Shown here: in pieces, positions 1 to 9,992 of the stretch
Position numbering within the stretch: position 1 is the first letter of the stretch
Layout: every line of letters begins with the position of its first letter
Notes under the pieces: generated by a model
The model's input: only the letters and a program-made list of their open reading frames with translations
What the model was told of the DNA's origin: nothing
The model's database searches: none
Made by a program: the position numbers and the translations under genes
NCBI GenBank assembly: GCA_951799405.1
Contig: OX637345.1
Coordinates: 13,392,001 to 13,456,000, forward strand
Source: Agapetus fuscipes
Taxonomy: Eukaryota; Arthropoda; Insecta; Trichoptera; Glossosomatidae
Direction of reading: 5' to 3'
DNA: 64,000 nt

Positions 1-100
1 TTGTTACAAAACCTTTTTTTCAAAAAAAGGAAAAGGAAAGAGTTAGGGAATTTCCCATCCTTTTTTTGGTAAGCACTGTTTTGTTTTTTCATGTTCCGTT

Positions 101-339
101 TATGGTATGTTCTGTTCAGGTTTGTGATTTTTTTTTATCAGTGTGATGTATTGTATGTGCTGTTTTATCGTTGTGATGTTTTGTCATGTGATGTGCTGTC
201 ATTGGGATTTAATGTCGTATGAGGTTTTATAATGTGACGTTTTGTGATTGTGATGTTTTGTCATGTGATGTGCTGTCATTGGGATTTAATGTCGTGTGAG
301 GTTTTGTAATGTGATGTTCTGTCATGTGACGTTATGTCT
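101..339. repeat. Degenerate GT-rich minisatellite, first part
   Basis: Irregular tandem array built on TGTGATGTTTTGTCATG. A longer 77-bp period is visible between copies beginning near 173 and 250. The array is interrupted by a SINE-C copy and resumes at about 598. No coding frame is conserved. Confidence 0.8.
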
Positions 340-588
340 AATCTAAGTTGCTAAGATATGTAACATTGGGGATTCACATTATATTATGCATTCTCACAAG
401 CAGACACGTACAAGTTTGCGCTTGCACATGCCGCATGTGAACCTAGAATATAAAGCCCAAATCTCAAATGGACATACACCCTGCAACTCTTGCCGTCCTT
501 CCCTGAAACAGGGGTGACATTGGAAAATTTAACCATTTTCTACAGCATGGGAGGACAGCCGCATACCAACTTTTAAGTCAAGGAACAA
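340..588 (-). mobile_element. SINE-C copy, full length, inside a minisatellite
   Basis: The plus strand reads TCTAATCTAAGTTGC at the left, which is the reversed TAGATT tail, and ends AAGTCAAGGAAC at the right, the reversed SINE-C start. It splits the surrounding GT-rich minisatellite, so it inserted after the array formed. Confidence 0.85.
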
Positions 589-597
589 GTGTTGCTT

Positions 598-785
598 TGT
601 CACTGAACTGTATTTTATGTGATGTTTTTACGTGTTTTTTTGTCATGTGATGCACTGTCATTGCCATTTAATGCCATGTGAGGCTTTGTCGTGTGATGTT
701 CTGTTATGTGATGCTCTGTCATGTGACGTTATGTCATGTGACGTTATGTCTTGTGTTGTATTGTCACAGTCCTGTTCTATCCTGT
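598..785. repeat. Degenerate GT-rich minisatellite, second part
   Basis: Continuation of the array that ends at 339, with the same TGTGATG / GTCATGTGACGTTATG motifs. Confidence 0.75.
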
Positions 786-786
786 C

Positions 787-1020
787 ACCGACGATTTATA
801 ATCTATAACCTCTAATAAAGTTGCAAATATATATTACATATTTTAAGATTCATTTTAAATGCATTCCCACAAGCAGACACGTATAAGTTGGACCTACAAT
901 ATAAAAACCCAAATCTCAAATGAACATAAGCCCTGCAACTCTTGCCAACCTTCCCTGAAATAGGAGTGACATTGGCAAAGAGAACCATTTTTTACGGTAT
1001 GGGTGGAAAGCCTCACACAG
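787..1020 (-). mobile_element. SINE-C copy, diverged
   Basis: Reversed tail (TATAATCTATAACC) and the internal blocks CCACAAGCAGACACGTATAA and CCTGCAACTCTTGCC are present. The 5' end of the element decays at the right margin. Confidence 0.8.
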
Positions 1021-1884
1021 AAAACGATGATGTATAATTAAACATTAGGTATTGTGATTTATGCATTTTTTTTTTTACGAATCATTACTTTATATTTTAT
1101 AATGTGTATTATGTATATATTATATTACAAAAAAAACATACAGATTACCCCTTTTTATGCATTCTATATTATTTCATATAAATAATCGCTGTTTGGGTAC
1201 GATGACATCATAACCTTTGTAAACCTTCACGGCCAATTCGGTCACTGTCCTAGCTCAAATTCCGTCTACCACGCGCCCTACTAAAGTACGCACATCCACG
1301 TCAACAGGGACACTGCTCAGAATCTGGCAAATTTGGTATTTTTATGATTTGACTTGGGGTTCTTTTAGTTAAATTGCGATTGAAATTTATTTTTTACAAA
1401 ATCGCTTACAATCGTTCACACTTCACTCTCTGCTTACAGTGGTGTTTGCGTTACAATGATCTCAGCGACTCTGCTCTCTCACATAATCTTTGCTCGTATT
1501 TATAGGTATAAAAGAGACGATTCTTGCATGTTCTAGAATATGGTAGACACTTCCTAGTAACTGTAACACTCTGGTATAGTTCCACACTATACCAGAATGT
1601 TCGACACACCAGACAGCGTGCTCCGGCTCACGTGTCCGAACCCATACGTTCGTAACAGTATAATTCCTTGACTTATATGAGGTTAATAACCAATACAACA
1701 AATTGTTCACGTTTAATACGGCATGTGTATGCGTGAACTTACAGGCATCTACAAATGTATGCATTAATTATGATTTTTTATGTCAATATACCATTGCAAC
1801 TTAGATTAAAGATTATTGTATTGTTCGGCCTCATATCAACCATGAAGTCAAGGAACAAAAAAATGGCCGGTATTTTATTTTTAG
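1021..1884. other. Unassigned AT-rich stretch
   Basis: No repeat family, RNA or protein similarity recognised. The 100-codon minus-strand open frame at 1462-1764 matches no family I know and is probably chance. Confidence 0.5.
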
Positions 1885-2003
1885 GTTTGAAATAAATACC
1901 TCAACGGGAATTCATTTCTGGCACCGTCAGTGGGGATTGAACCCTTTCCCTTTAGTATGTGATTCAAGAATTGCACCAATTAATCTATCGACCAGACATA
2001 ACA
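1885..2003 (-). mobile_element. SINE-A head fragment
   Basis: Reads the reversed SINE-A head: TTTGAAATAAATACC, then a GGGATTGAACCC box B relic, ending ATCTATCGACCAGAC. The body 3' of this is missing. Confidence 0.75.
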
Positions 2004-2686
2004 TGAAAATGACAATGATTTTTTTTTATGAAGAACGTAGGAGATCGTAGGGACGTGAGCCTGAACACGTAGCTTGCTGGTGCGTGTGGAACATTGCTTT
2101 GGTATAATCCATTATGAAAGTATCTCGATCAAGCAAGAATTGTCTCTGTCGTACCTTTAAATACGAGCAAAGATTATGTGAGCAAGTCAGAGTCTCTTTC
2201 AACATTGTGCCGCGAAGTCCTTATAAGCCAGAGCGAGAAGAGTGAACAATGCCGCGTAACCAATGTTGTACAAAGTAAATCTTTAAATTAAAAAAAATAA
2301 ACCGAAGTTCAATCATAATAATAAAAACAAACATTTAAAAGCTTCAGTCGCCGACATTGCAGCTCAACCGCCAACTCTAGCTCAGAGAATCGAAATTCTT
2401 AGTTAAGTCTCTATTTGATCCAACACGCCTCTCACCCTATCTCATAATTTTATCGTCGACTTTTATTAATTTATCACATATCGTCTGCAGCCCATGCAAC
2501 ACCATTGTAATCCTTATTACAAATTACCGTAAGACTCAATGTTGCATGCCGCAAAAAACAGTTAAACTCTTCTTCCTCTTCTAACGCTTATCGTCATTGG
2601 TAGTTATATTTGTAAATAACAATTTTGTAAAAAAAATATATTTAAAAATACCCCTTTTGGAAATGATATAGATAGCTGTAAAGTCG

Positions 2687-2805
2687 CTGGTATGGTCGAG
2701 GGGATGCGGCTTCGGTACCCGAATTTGCGTTATTGAGATAATCGCAAGTTCGAACCGCGCCTGCGTCGTGTCGTGTCGACCCAATAACTTTGACCCTGGT
2801 TCAAC
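2687..2805 (+). mobile_element. SINE-D' head fragment
   Basis: TGGTATGGTCGAGGGGATGC followed by AAGTTCGAACCGC (box B-like) and TTTGACCCTGGTTCAACA, the sequence that follows the head in SINE-D copies. The A-rich 3' part is absent. Confidence 0.65.
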
Positions 2806-2900
2806 AAAAAGTAAGACAGTGCTTTGGTCGAAAGACAAGATCCATCTTGCGTGCAACAGTATCTAATGTATAAATTGTTATGATAATCATCAAACTTCAG

Positions 2901-3228
2901 TCCGGTCGATAGCTCAGTTGGTAGAGTGCTTGCATTCCATTTCCCTGAGCTCGGGTTCAAATCCCGCCGAAGGGGTCAGAAATGATTTCCCGTTTCGGTG
3001 TTTATTTCGAACAAGGCTTACTCAGCCTTCACAAGAAATGAGTACCAGCCCTCTCGGGAGTTGGGAAACCCCCACATCAAATGAAGTGGTTGGCGTAAGT
3101 CCGGCCCCCTTACCTGTAAAAATAAATAAGTTCAACTTGCCACATGCGAAACCCTTCGGGGTTAACGCAGCAAGAAGTTGCACTATATGTGTAGCTTAGT
3201 TGCGTTTTTTTTGGCGTTGCGTTTTCAG
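2901..3228 (+). mobile_element. SINE-A copy, near full length
   Basis: Starts CGGTCGATAGCTCAGTTGGT with box B-like GGGTTCAAATCCC. It runs through the body (CCGTTTCGGTGTTTATTTC, ACCCTTCGGGGTTAACGC) to GTAGCTTAGTTGCG. The internal 93-codon open frame at 2918-3199 follows from this repeat and is not a gene. Confidence 0.9.
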
Positions 3229-3492
3229 TGACGAAGCACACATTAGAAGAAGCGCGTGAATTCAGATGGTTGTCAAACACCAAAGACGTGGGGAGAAAGC
3301 CATATGTTTTAATCGTTAGACCAAGGACGTTATCATGTCAAAATACAAAAAATAAGTTTTGTATTTCTAGTTTAAAAAACCTCTATTAGCACTTGTACTT
3401 TAGGGTCAACGAACATGTATGTTTAACGATAGTTTTTCTTTCTTGATTTACACATTTCGGAAAATTCCAGTTGGGTAGTGAATAAAAAATAT

Positions 3493-3664
3493 TTTAAAAT
3501 TTTTTGAGGAATTCAAAAACACTGTTTATTTTCACATAAATATATTGAAAAAGATTACAATCTTTAGAGTAAGTTACTAACGTTTTCGACCTAGAAGGTC
3601 ATCATCAGGTATGATTATTGATTACAGTAAAAAAGTTTTTTTGAATTCCTCAAAAAATTTTAAA
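3493..3664 (-). mobile_element. Penelope-like end in foldback form with hammerhead ribozyme
   Basis: Two inverted arms of about 28 bp (3493-3520 and 3634-3664, core TTGAGGAATTCAAAAA) bracket a unit whose minus strand carries a hammerhead core. The sequence after the ribozyme (TTTATGTGAAAATAAACAG, then TTTTTGAATT) resembles that after the ribozyme at 41479. The left arm is the 3' end of the unit and the right arm its inverted partial copy, as in the foldback at 30523-30992. No target duplication found. Confidence 0.6.
3570..3616 (-). ncRNA. Hammerhead ribozyme motif, type I-like
   Basis: On the minus strand: CTGATGA (3602-3608), stem II GACCT/AGGTC with loop TCT, GAAA, then self-complementary AACGTT as stem III followed by A as the nucleotide before the expected cut. 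Only about three pairs of stem I are evident. The invariant core bases are all present. A loopless stem III fits the dimeric hammerheads known from Penelope-like elements. Activity is inferred, not shown. Confidence 0.65.
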
Positions 3665-3809
3665 CTATAACAGTATGAATTTTCACAGTGTTAATACACA
3701 AACAATACAAAATATAAAAAATATTAATTACGTAGGTGCTTACAAATGTTGGATGACTTGAGTTAATTCATTGGCGTCATCATAACCTTGAAGTCACACT
3801 GGGCTATGT

Positions 3810-4365
3810 ATCTTTGGCAGTCTCAGTCCGTGGTCCACTGACACCTAGGACTTCAGCGTCGTGTGTAATGTTGTCATTAAGTTACTTTCTTGGTGTCATT
3901 ATCACCTTGTAGCCTCACCACCATCCTCCAGGACTTTCTGTCTTGTGCAGCCTCATTCCATGGTCCACTGACACCTAGGACTTCAGCGTCATGTGTAATG
4001 TTGTCACTTATTTACTTTCTTGGTGTCACTAACACCTTGTAGTCTCACCACCATCCTCCAGGACTCTCTGTTATGTGGAGCCTCAGTCGATGGTCCAACT
4101 GACACCTAGGACTTCAGCGTCATGTGTAATGTTGTCACTTATTTACTTTCTTGGTGTCACTATCACCTTGTAGTCTCACCACCATCCTCCAGGACTCTCT
4201 GTTATGTGGAGCCTCAGTCGATGGTCCAACTGACACCTAGGACTTCAGCGTCATGTGTAATGTTGTCACTTATTTACTTTCTTGGTGTCACTATCACCTT
4301 GTAGTCTCACCACCATCCTCCAGGACTCTCTGTTATGTGGAGCTTCAGTCCATGATTCTCTAGGA
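3810..4365. repeat. 130-131 bp tandem repeat, about four copies
   Basis: ACACCTAGGACTTCAGCGTC recurs at 3841, 3971, 4102 and 4233, giving periods of 130, 131 and 131. The last two units are nearly identical. A diverged array of the same family lies on the minus strand at 46318-46678. Confidence 0.92.
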
Positions 4366-4649
4366 CCTTTTTCTAGGAAGTTTTTTTTTGTATTTGTGAC
4401 AGTTTGTCAATGGCTTTCTCCGCCAGTTTTTTATCCTATAATTATAAAAAAATAGCTCTCTCTGTGACCTCTTTGATAAGGGAGCATGCATTTTTTTTAT
4501 CACTAAGATAAAAGTAGTGTGTTTGTATTCCGATAAAAAAATGTATGACACACATTTCATAAGAACAAAACAATGTGTATAATTTCACTCATTAAATATT
4601 CCTTTTATATAATGAACATAAAAAAATACATTTTACATGTAAAGTCTGT

Positions 4650-4912
4650 TTATTATATAATTTATAATATAAGTTGCAAAGATATATTAACATTCAAAAC
4701 TCATATCAAATGCAAGCCCACAAACAGACACGAGTAAGTTCACGCATACAAATGCTGAATGTGTACTTACAAATTGAAATCCAAACCTCAAATGAACATA
4801 AACTCTGCAACTTTTACCGACCTTCCCTGAAACAGGGCTGACATTGGCAAAGTGAACCATTATTACAGTATGGATGGTCAGCCTCATACCAACCTATAAG
4901 TCAAGGAATAAG
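4650..4912 (-). mobile_element. SINE-C copy, full length
   Basis: Reversed TATAATATAAGTTGCAAAGA tail at the left and CCAACCTATAAGTCAAGGAA at the right. All internal blocks are present. Confidence 0.88.
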
Positions 4913-4959
4913 TAAATATATAGGTATTAATATAATTATGCAATTTATGTAGAGATAAA

Positions 4960-5137
4960 TACCGGCAAGGTGTACTCAGCCTTCACAAGAAATGAGAACC
5001 AGCCACTTTGGGAGCTGGGAAAACCCTCACTTCTACTGAAGGGGTTGGCGTGAAGCCGGCCCCCTTACCTGTAAAAACAAATAAGTTCCACTCGCCACAT
5101 GCAAAACATATATGTGTAGCTTAATTACGTTTTGTGT
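4960..5137 (+). mobile_element. SINE-A copy, 5' truncated
   Basis: Begins in the body at AAATACCGGCAAGG and runs to GTGTAGCTTAATTACG. The tRNA-like head is missing. Confidence 0.82.
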
Positions 5138-5649
5138 TAGATACGAGTACATACATGAAAAGTCGAGAAATAGAAATCTTTAAAATAGATTTACCTAATT
5201 TTTGAAAAATCATAGATTAATCCTTTGTTTCTATACAAATAATTGTATAAGAGACATTGACAGTATTTTTGAAAAAGATTGAAAAAAGATAATAAGAACC
5301 AAATTCTTTCAAATTTTTTTTTCTTCAAAAAACTAAATCTGTTTCCTAGGACGTTGCACCATTGAGGTCAGGACCTCTAATTTTTCAGACTCACTTTGCT
5401 ATACATTTTTTAAAGCATCATCCAAACAAAGCGCTTATGCCATCGACTGCACTTAATTTGAGCGAATTTCCAATTCAGGCCATATCAGTATTTCGGTGCA
5501 TTGTCGTAAGGGTATGTTTGATAAAACGACTTTATTGTCGATTGATACATTTAGCTTTTCTTACGAAATTATATTACTATTCTGCGTTCACACCCATTTT
5601 TGTAACAACTGAAACAGGGTGGCTCAAAAAGTTTTCGATATTTTTTTAT

Positions 5650-5735
5650 TTGTGAAGAAATGGAGGCAGCTCTTTTTTTATTTGTTTTTACACTTGAGGC
5701 ATTAATCCATTTAAGCTTATTTGACCTCATCGATG
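5650..5735 (+). mobile_element. LINE-1fam 3' terminus, inverted relative to 6113-6190
   Basis: GAAATGGAGGCAGCTC matches the end of the LINE coding region (residues KWRQL). It continues through ACACTTGAGGCATTAATCC to GACCTCATCGAT. The same sequence occurs inverted at 6113-6190, so two LINE 3' ends face each other here. Confidence 0.65.
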
Positions 5736-5739
5736 AGGT

Positions 5740-5850
5740 CAAATTAGCTTAAAATGACAGTTTGTTAAGTTCCTCAGGGAACCTTCGGGGAAGGACCTTC
5801 GAAGAAGCTCCCTGAGGACCTTCCCAAACTCTCATTTTAAGCTTATTTGA
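5740..5850. repeat. Imperfect inverted repeat
   Basis: The left arm (AGCTTAAAATGACAG, CCTCAGGGA) and right arm (TCCCTGAGG, CTCATTTTAAGCT) pair around a TTCGGGGAAGGACCTTCGAA centre. It sits between the two facing LINE 3' ends and next to the SINE-C copy. Confidence 0.7.
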
Positions 5851-5857
5851 CCTCATC

Positions 5858-6116
5858 GATCTATAATCTATAATCTATAATCTAAGTTGCAAGGATATAT
5901 TCATTTAAAGCTCTCAGATGTATGCCCACAAACCAACAAGTGTAGTTCGCGCTTACAAATGCTGAATGTGTACTTACAAATAAAATCCAAACCTCAAATG
6001 AACATAAGCCCCACAACTTTTGCCGACCTTCCCTGAAACAGGGGTGACATTGGCAAAGTGAACCATTTTTTACAGTATGGGTGGTCAGCCTCATACCAAC
6101 CTATAAGTCAAGGAAT
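5858..6116 (-). mobile_element. SINE-C copy, full length
   Basis: Reversed tail TCTATAATCTATAATCTAAG at the left, CCAACCTATAAGTCAAGGAA at the right. It lies between the inverted LINE 3' ends at 5650-5735 and 6113-6190. Confidence 0.88.
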
Positions 6117-6553
6117 CGATGAGGTCAAAAAAGTTTAAATGGATTAATGCCTCAAGTGTAAAAATAAATAAAAAAAAGAGCTGCCTCCATTTCTTCCTAT
6201 TCTCATATACCTCTTTCAATTCATTCATATCTTTTCCCTTTTTCATACATATTCTTCTTTTACACTCACTTCGTATATCCCGTTGTTTCCCAATCTCCTC
6301 AATCTGATTACTCCATAGTTTTCTCAGTCGTCCCTTACCTCTTTTTCCTTTCACACTTCCTCTTTATACATACTTTGTAAATCTATCATTATTCATTCTT
6401 TTCACATGCCCAAACCATTTTATCACATTATTTTGTACTTTAACTTTTACATCTTCTTTCAATTAACATTCTTTCTTTACTCATTCATTGCTAACTCTAT
6501 CATTCAGATTTTTTCCTGACATGCTTTTCAAATGCTTCATTTCAACCGTACAT
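6113..6553 (-). mobile_element. LINE-1fam fragment, C-terminal coding end
   Basis: The minus strand encodes the LINE C-terminus in pieces (GKRGKGRLRKLWSNQIEEIG, then ENRKKWRQL), homologous to the end of the LINE at 38529-41204. The frame is broken. The copy continues at 6809-6887 beyond a MITE and at 7152-7235 beyond a Penelope-like insertion. Confidence 0.85.
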
Positions 6554-6808
6554 GAAGACTTCAGGGGAAAAACAAGGAGTGCCAGCAAAAATAAGTGTTC
6601 GTAAGAAAACAAGTTAAATGTAGTGGCGTCTGTGTGTATCTAAAGCTCTGCAAAATTTGTAATGCAACAATAGTCACTATTACAGTTTATGGCGGTATTT
6701 CCGGTTCTTTGTGACAGGCAATAACCATGATTTAAAATTTACAATTTTGATTTACTCATAATGTTCTTAAAATTTACTGACATTCCTTGTTCTTCCCCTG
6801 TAGTCTTC
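6554..6808. mobile_element. MITE-1, copy with both terminal inverted repeats
   Basis: The ends are a 28-bp inverted repeat: GAAGACTTCAGGGGAAAAAC at the left pairs with GTTCTTCCCCTGTAGTCTTC at the right. Uninterrupted LINE copies read CCGTACATACTTTACTC here, so the flanking ACAT and ACAA are a probable 4-bp target duplication with one change. No coding capacity. A second copy is at 27193-27373. Confidence 0.85.
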
Positions 6809-6887
6809 ACAAACTTTACTCATTTCATTGTCACTCACGTTCCATGCCTCTCGGCCATACATACAAGTCGGTAACAATATGCCATTG
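6809..6887 (-). mobile_element. LINE-1fam fragment, middle piece
   Basis: Continues the LINE coding sequence interrupted by MITE-1 (the ILLPTCMYGREAW stretch). It ends in the 13-bp duplication CAATATGCCATTG that flanks the next insertion. Confidence 0.85.
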
Positions 6888-6974
6888 AATAAGAGTTTTA
6901 GGCTTACACGGCTGGCTGATGATGCTGGAGTGATGTTTTCCGGGATCTGTTTCCGTAGTCTGTGGGAACTGGAG

Positions 6975-7023
6975 TTTCCGGACGTTTCGCACATTTCTAC
7001 GATGGGCTTCTTCAGCGTGAAGT
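6975..7023 (-). ncRNA. Hammerhead ribozyme motif, left copy of foldback
   Basis: On the minus strand: CTGAAGA, stem II GCCCA/TGTGC (one mismatch) and GAAACGTC. The ACGT palindrome gives a two-pair stem III and C is the nucleotide before the predicted cut. Stem I is partly broken. Confidence 0.65.
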
Positions 7024-7053
7024 ATGATGATAAAGATCATCGTCATCATCATA

Positions 7054-7101
7054 CTTCACGCTGAAGAAGCCCATCGTAGAAATGTGTGAAACGTCCGGAA
7101 G
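7054..7101 (+). ncRNA. Hammerhead ribozyme motif, right copy of foldback
   Basis: Stem I pairs CTTC..CG (7054-7060) with CGGAAG (7096-7101) around a bulged A. Core CTGAAGA is at 7061-7067, GAAA at 7088-7091 and CGTC to 7095. Stem II (GCCCA/TGTGT) has one mismatch and a wobble, so it is weaker than the copy at 48948. Confidence 0.65.
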
Positions 7102-7151
7102 CTCCAGTTCCCTCAGACCACGGCAACAGATCCCGGAAAACATCACTCCAG

Positions 7152-7235
7152 CAATATGCCATTGTGTACCGCCATTCTCAGATCCTTCATCAACTGCTTG
7201 TTCTTTGTTATTCTTCCTAAACCAATTAAATATTT
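7152..7235 (-). mobile_element. LINE-1fam fragment, resumed after insertion
   Basis: The minus strand of AATATGCCATTGTGTACCGC through CTTGTTCTTTGTTATTCTTC matches the LINE segment encoding NKR..MAVHNGIL. It joins the copy at 6113-6887. Confidence 0.8.
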
Positions 7236-7975
7236 AACAATTGATAGAGATTTTCGTGCCATCCTGTGATTCGGCGGTGCATCGTCCACAGAGCTCGCCG
7301 GCACCTATGTCCTTGTGATGTCCGCTAGACCTCCCCCGCCCCTCGCACCCTCCCCCCCCACATTACGGCGCTCCCCCGAATATTCGCACACACACGCACC
7401 CGCCTAATATACAAACGCCAACACCACTGTACTTTAAAGTAGACGGTGGAGCTACATGATAGTGAAAAGGGCTGAAACAGACAGATTTTTTTACAACAAT
7501 AAAATATCGACCGGTCCTTAGCGCCTTTAGGACAAAAAATGCCAAAATCTTGTCGGTTACACCTAAACCATACTTCGAAAACGTAGTTGTTTGCTTGGGC
7601 ATAAACAACACAAAAATCATCGTAGAGCTATGGGAATTAGCGCATTAGAAAGAGCGGAAAATTTCTAGTAGGATAACATTCATAACTCATTTTTGACCAA
7701 AATGTCGCTTTTTAACCGTCGAAATTTTGTGATTCTTGCTAGAGCGCAGAGCGCGAGGACAATACCAAATGTAATGTTCAGCGTAGTCACGCTCAGGGTG
7801 CAATACGTGACCAGCCATAGAAAAATACACAGTTTTATAGAAAAGAAATACATTACTGATATTAACAAACCTAAAATATAAAAACGATGAAAAGGATCAA
7901 GTAAGAAGAAAGTATAATATTTATAACATGCGAATATTTCAATAAAACATACAATTGAAAGTGGTTATGGTTCCT

Positions 7976-8072
7976 AGATACAGCAGCTGGGTCTTGCTTG
8001 AGAATCACCGCTTTTTATAGCGACGATAAAGCTCTAAGAGGGATTTTGAGGTGTGCTTCACCACTTACAGAA
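7976..8072 (+). mobile_element. SINE-B 3' fragment
   Basis: CAGCTGGGTCTTGCTTGAGA through AGCGACGATAAAGCTC to GAGGTGTG. The head and ATT tail are missing. Confidence 0.7.
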
Positions 8073-8539
8073 GAAAAAAATATTTATATTTTGTATACAC
8101 CGCTTAAAAAAAAAACATGTTAGTCCGCTCTCTTATTTTCTGTGCCGAATGCAGTTTTCGTAAACACGAAATCTATGAGAGTATAGGTGATAATTGTATA
8201 CGTAAGTGGGCATGCATGTGTGGGTGATCGGAATTTTGGGAGCCAAGTTCTGGGTCAACAACCCTCTGATTTTTTTTTCTGCATATTTACAGATGAGTGG
8301 TATACAAACAAAGGAGGCAATCTAGGTTTTTTTTAGTGTGAGAAAAATATGTGAAAACCCGGGAAGTAATTTTCTCATCATTCGATTTTTCATTTTCTCA
8401 TAATCGAAAAAAAAATAGATTTCCGCCTTTGGTTCTATAAGACTCATAATTACGGGTGATTTGATTCATTCCATTGTCTTATGGTATTTTTTTTGAAAAT
8501 TTGGATTTTTATTAATTTATTCTTATGATTTTTTTTGGT

Positions 8540-8722
8540 ATCTCATCTTCTATGTCCTCTTTTTCACAGACTTTTATGTGGTCTTCCAGCTGGACGTTGA
8601 CCAATTGTCATCTCATAAGCTACGGTGTGAGTGAGTCTATCATGGCTCATTCTGGAGACATGGTCTCTCATCTTACTATGTCCTCTATTTCACAGACTTG
8701 TATGTGGTATACCAGGGGGATG
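8540..8722 (+). repeat. 126-bp repeat, about 1.4 copies
   Basis: Contains TCTTCCAGCTGGACGTTGAC and CATCTCATAAGCTACGGTGT, the same unit as the array at 36757-37540 and in the same orientation. The reading frame SWTLTNCHLISYGVSESIMA stays open. Confidence 0.9.
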
Positions 8723-8731
8723 TATTATCTA

Positions 8732-8912
8732 AGTTGTGAAAATTTAATTTATTAAAAGTATGCCCACAAACAAACATGTGTAAGTTCACGCTTACAAATG
8801 AAGCATGCAGAAGAAGAAGCACTTACAAAATAAAAACCCAAAATGTGATACCTATGACAAAAAATATCTGTTTTACAATTCTTGCCGCCCTTCCCTGGAA
8901 CAGAGATGATAT
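8732..8912 (-). mobile_element. SINE-C copy, diverged and 5' incomplete
   Basis: TCTAAGTTGTGAAAATTTAA, then GCCCACAAACAAACATGTGT and GCCGCCCTTCCCTGGAACAG. It lacks the sequence that corresponds to the SINE-C start. Confidence 0.7.
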
Positions 8913-8917
8913 AAGAT

Positions 8918-9165
8918 ATTTTGTCGCCGTTATGGTCAAGCGGATCAAGAGTGGCTTTGACTACGAGTTTGAAATTTAAACAACGGTGGTTCGAGTCTCG
9001 TCGGGCACATTGATGATTGCTTTAGCCCTGTTTACACAGATGTCATTGGATAATTATTAATAACTGTAAAACACGGAAAGTTATACCTGGATAATACCTG
9101 GTTTTAACCAGACAAAAATGGGTTGGTAAATTGCATTCTTCATTACGAAATTAATGATACAAAGC
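8918..9165 (+). mobile_element. SINE-D copy, diverged
   Basis: CGCCGTTATGGTCAAGCGGA (box A region), GTGGTTCGAGTCTCG (box B), then ATTGGATAATTATTAATAAC and GGGTTGGTAAATTGCATTC as in other SINE-D bodies. Confidence 0.75.
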
Positions 9166-9242
9166 ATTCCTTTATAAATAATCAATAAAACTGATAATAC
9201 CTTAAACGGTGTTTTTTATTTTTTATATATAAAAAAATGATA

Positions 9243-9502
9243 ACTATCTATAATAATCTATAATCTAAGCTGCAAGGATATGTAAGCATTTAAGGCTCAT
9301 ATGAAATGCATGCCTACAGACAGGCACATGTAGGTTCGCGCCTACACATTCTGCATGTGTGCATATAAATAAAGAAAACCTCACATGGACATAAACCTTG
9401 CAACTCCTGCCGCCGTTCCCTGAACCGGGGTGGCATTGGCAAAAGTGAACCGATTTTTACAGCACGGGTGGTCAGCCTCGTACCAACCTATCAGTCAAGG
9501 AG
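9243..9502 (-). mobile_element. SINE-C copy, full length
   Basis: Reversed tail ATAATCTATAATCTAAGCTG at the left and CCAACCTATCAGTCAAGGAG at the right. Moderately diverged. Confidence 0.85.
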
Positions 9503-9682
9503 CACGAAAAATTATAAATGATTTACAGAAATTCATAATGAGACACATTACAAATTAAAATTAAAATGAAGTAAAATTAAAATTAAACTTAATATTACAC
9601 TTAGAATTAATGCCCTACCGTTTAATAATGCATTTCAACAGCGTTTTACAAAAATCTCTCGAAAATTTCATAATATAATTGG

Positions 9683-9949
9683 TCGTTGTTATGGCCGAGA
9701 GGGCCAAGTGGGCTGATCTTTCTAGCGTGTTTGGAATAGGACAGCGTTGGTTCGATCCCCGCTTGGGTCATTTGACCATAACTTTGACCCTGGTTCAACA
9801 GATGTTATTGGGTAATTATTAATTAATAATTCATTAAAATAAACAATAATGTATTATTAATTGATGATATTTATACCTGTTTCTGGCCAGGCAGAATAGG
9901 TTGGTGAATTGCATTCCCCTTCACAAATCTATTTAAAAAAAAAAACGGG
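9683..9949 (+). mobile_element. SINE-D copy, full length (reference copy)
   Basis: tRNA-like head TTATGGCCGAGAGGGCCAAG with box B GGTTCGATCCC at about 9750. Then TTTGACCCTGGTTCAACAG, an ATTATTAATTAATAATTC block, GGCAGAATAGGTTGGTGAAT and an A-rich tail. The long variable-arm-like spacing between boxes suggests a class II (Leu/Ser-like) tRNA origin, which is inference. Confidence 0.85.
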
Positions 9950-9992
9950 TTTTGGTCAGACAAAAATTGGTTGGGGAATTGCATTCAGAAAT
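9950..9992 (+). mobile_element. SINE-D tail scrap
   Basis: TTTTGGTCAGACAAAAATTG and GGGGAATTGCATTC repeat the 3' part of SINE-D directly after the A-rich tail of the preceding copy. Confidence 0.5.

Larger units (their letters stand above)
6888..7151. mobile_element. Penelope-like foldback insertion with two opposed hammerheads
   Basis: The insertion is flanked by an exact 13-bp target duplication CAATATGCCATTG (6875-6887 and 7152-7164). Removing it restores the LINE sequence. Inside, two copies of a roughly 110-bp unit face away from a short centre (ATAAAGATCATCGTCA), each beginning with a hammerhead core. The same unit occurs once at 48860-49015. Confidence 0.85.

Noticed and set aside
2901..2975. 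Functional tRNA genes (also 32419, 54122, 63694, 49878, 50485, 54725)
   Set aside because: Box A and box B are present, but acceptor and anticodon stems do not pair and each is followed by a SINE body or nothing; they are tRNA-derived SINE heads.
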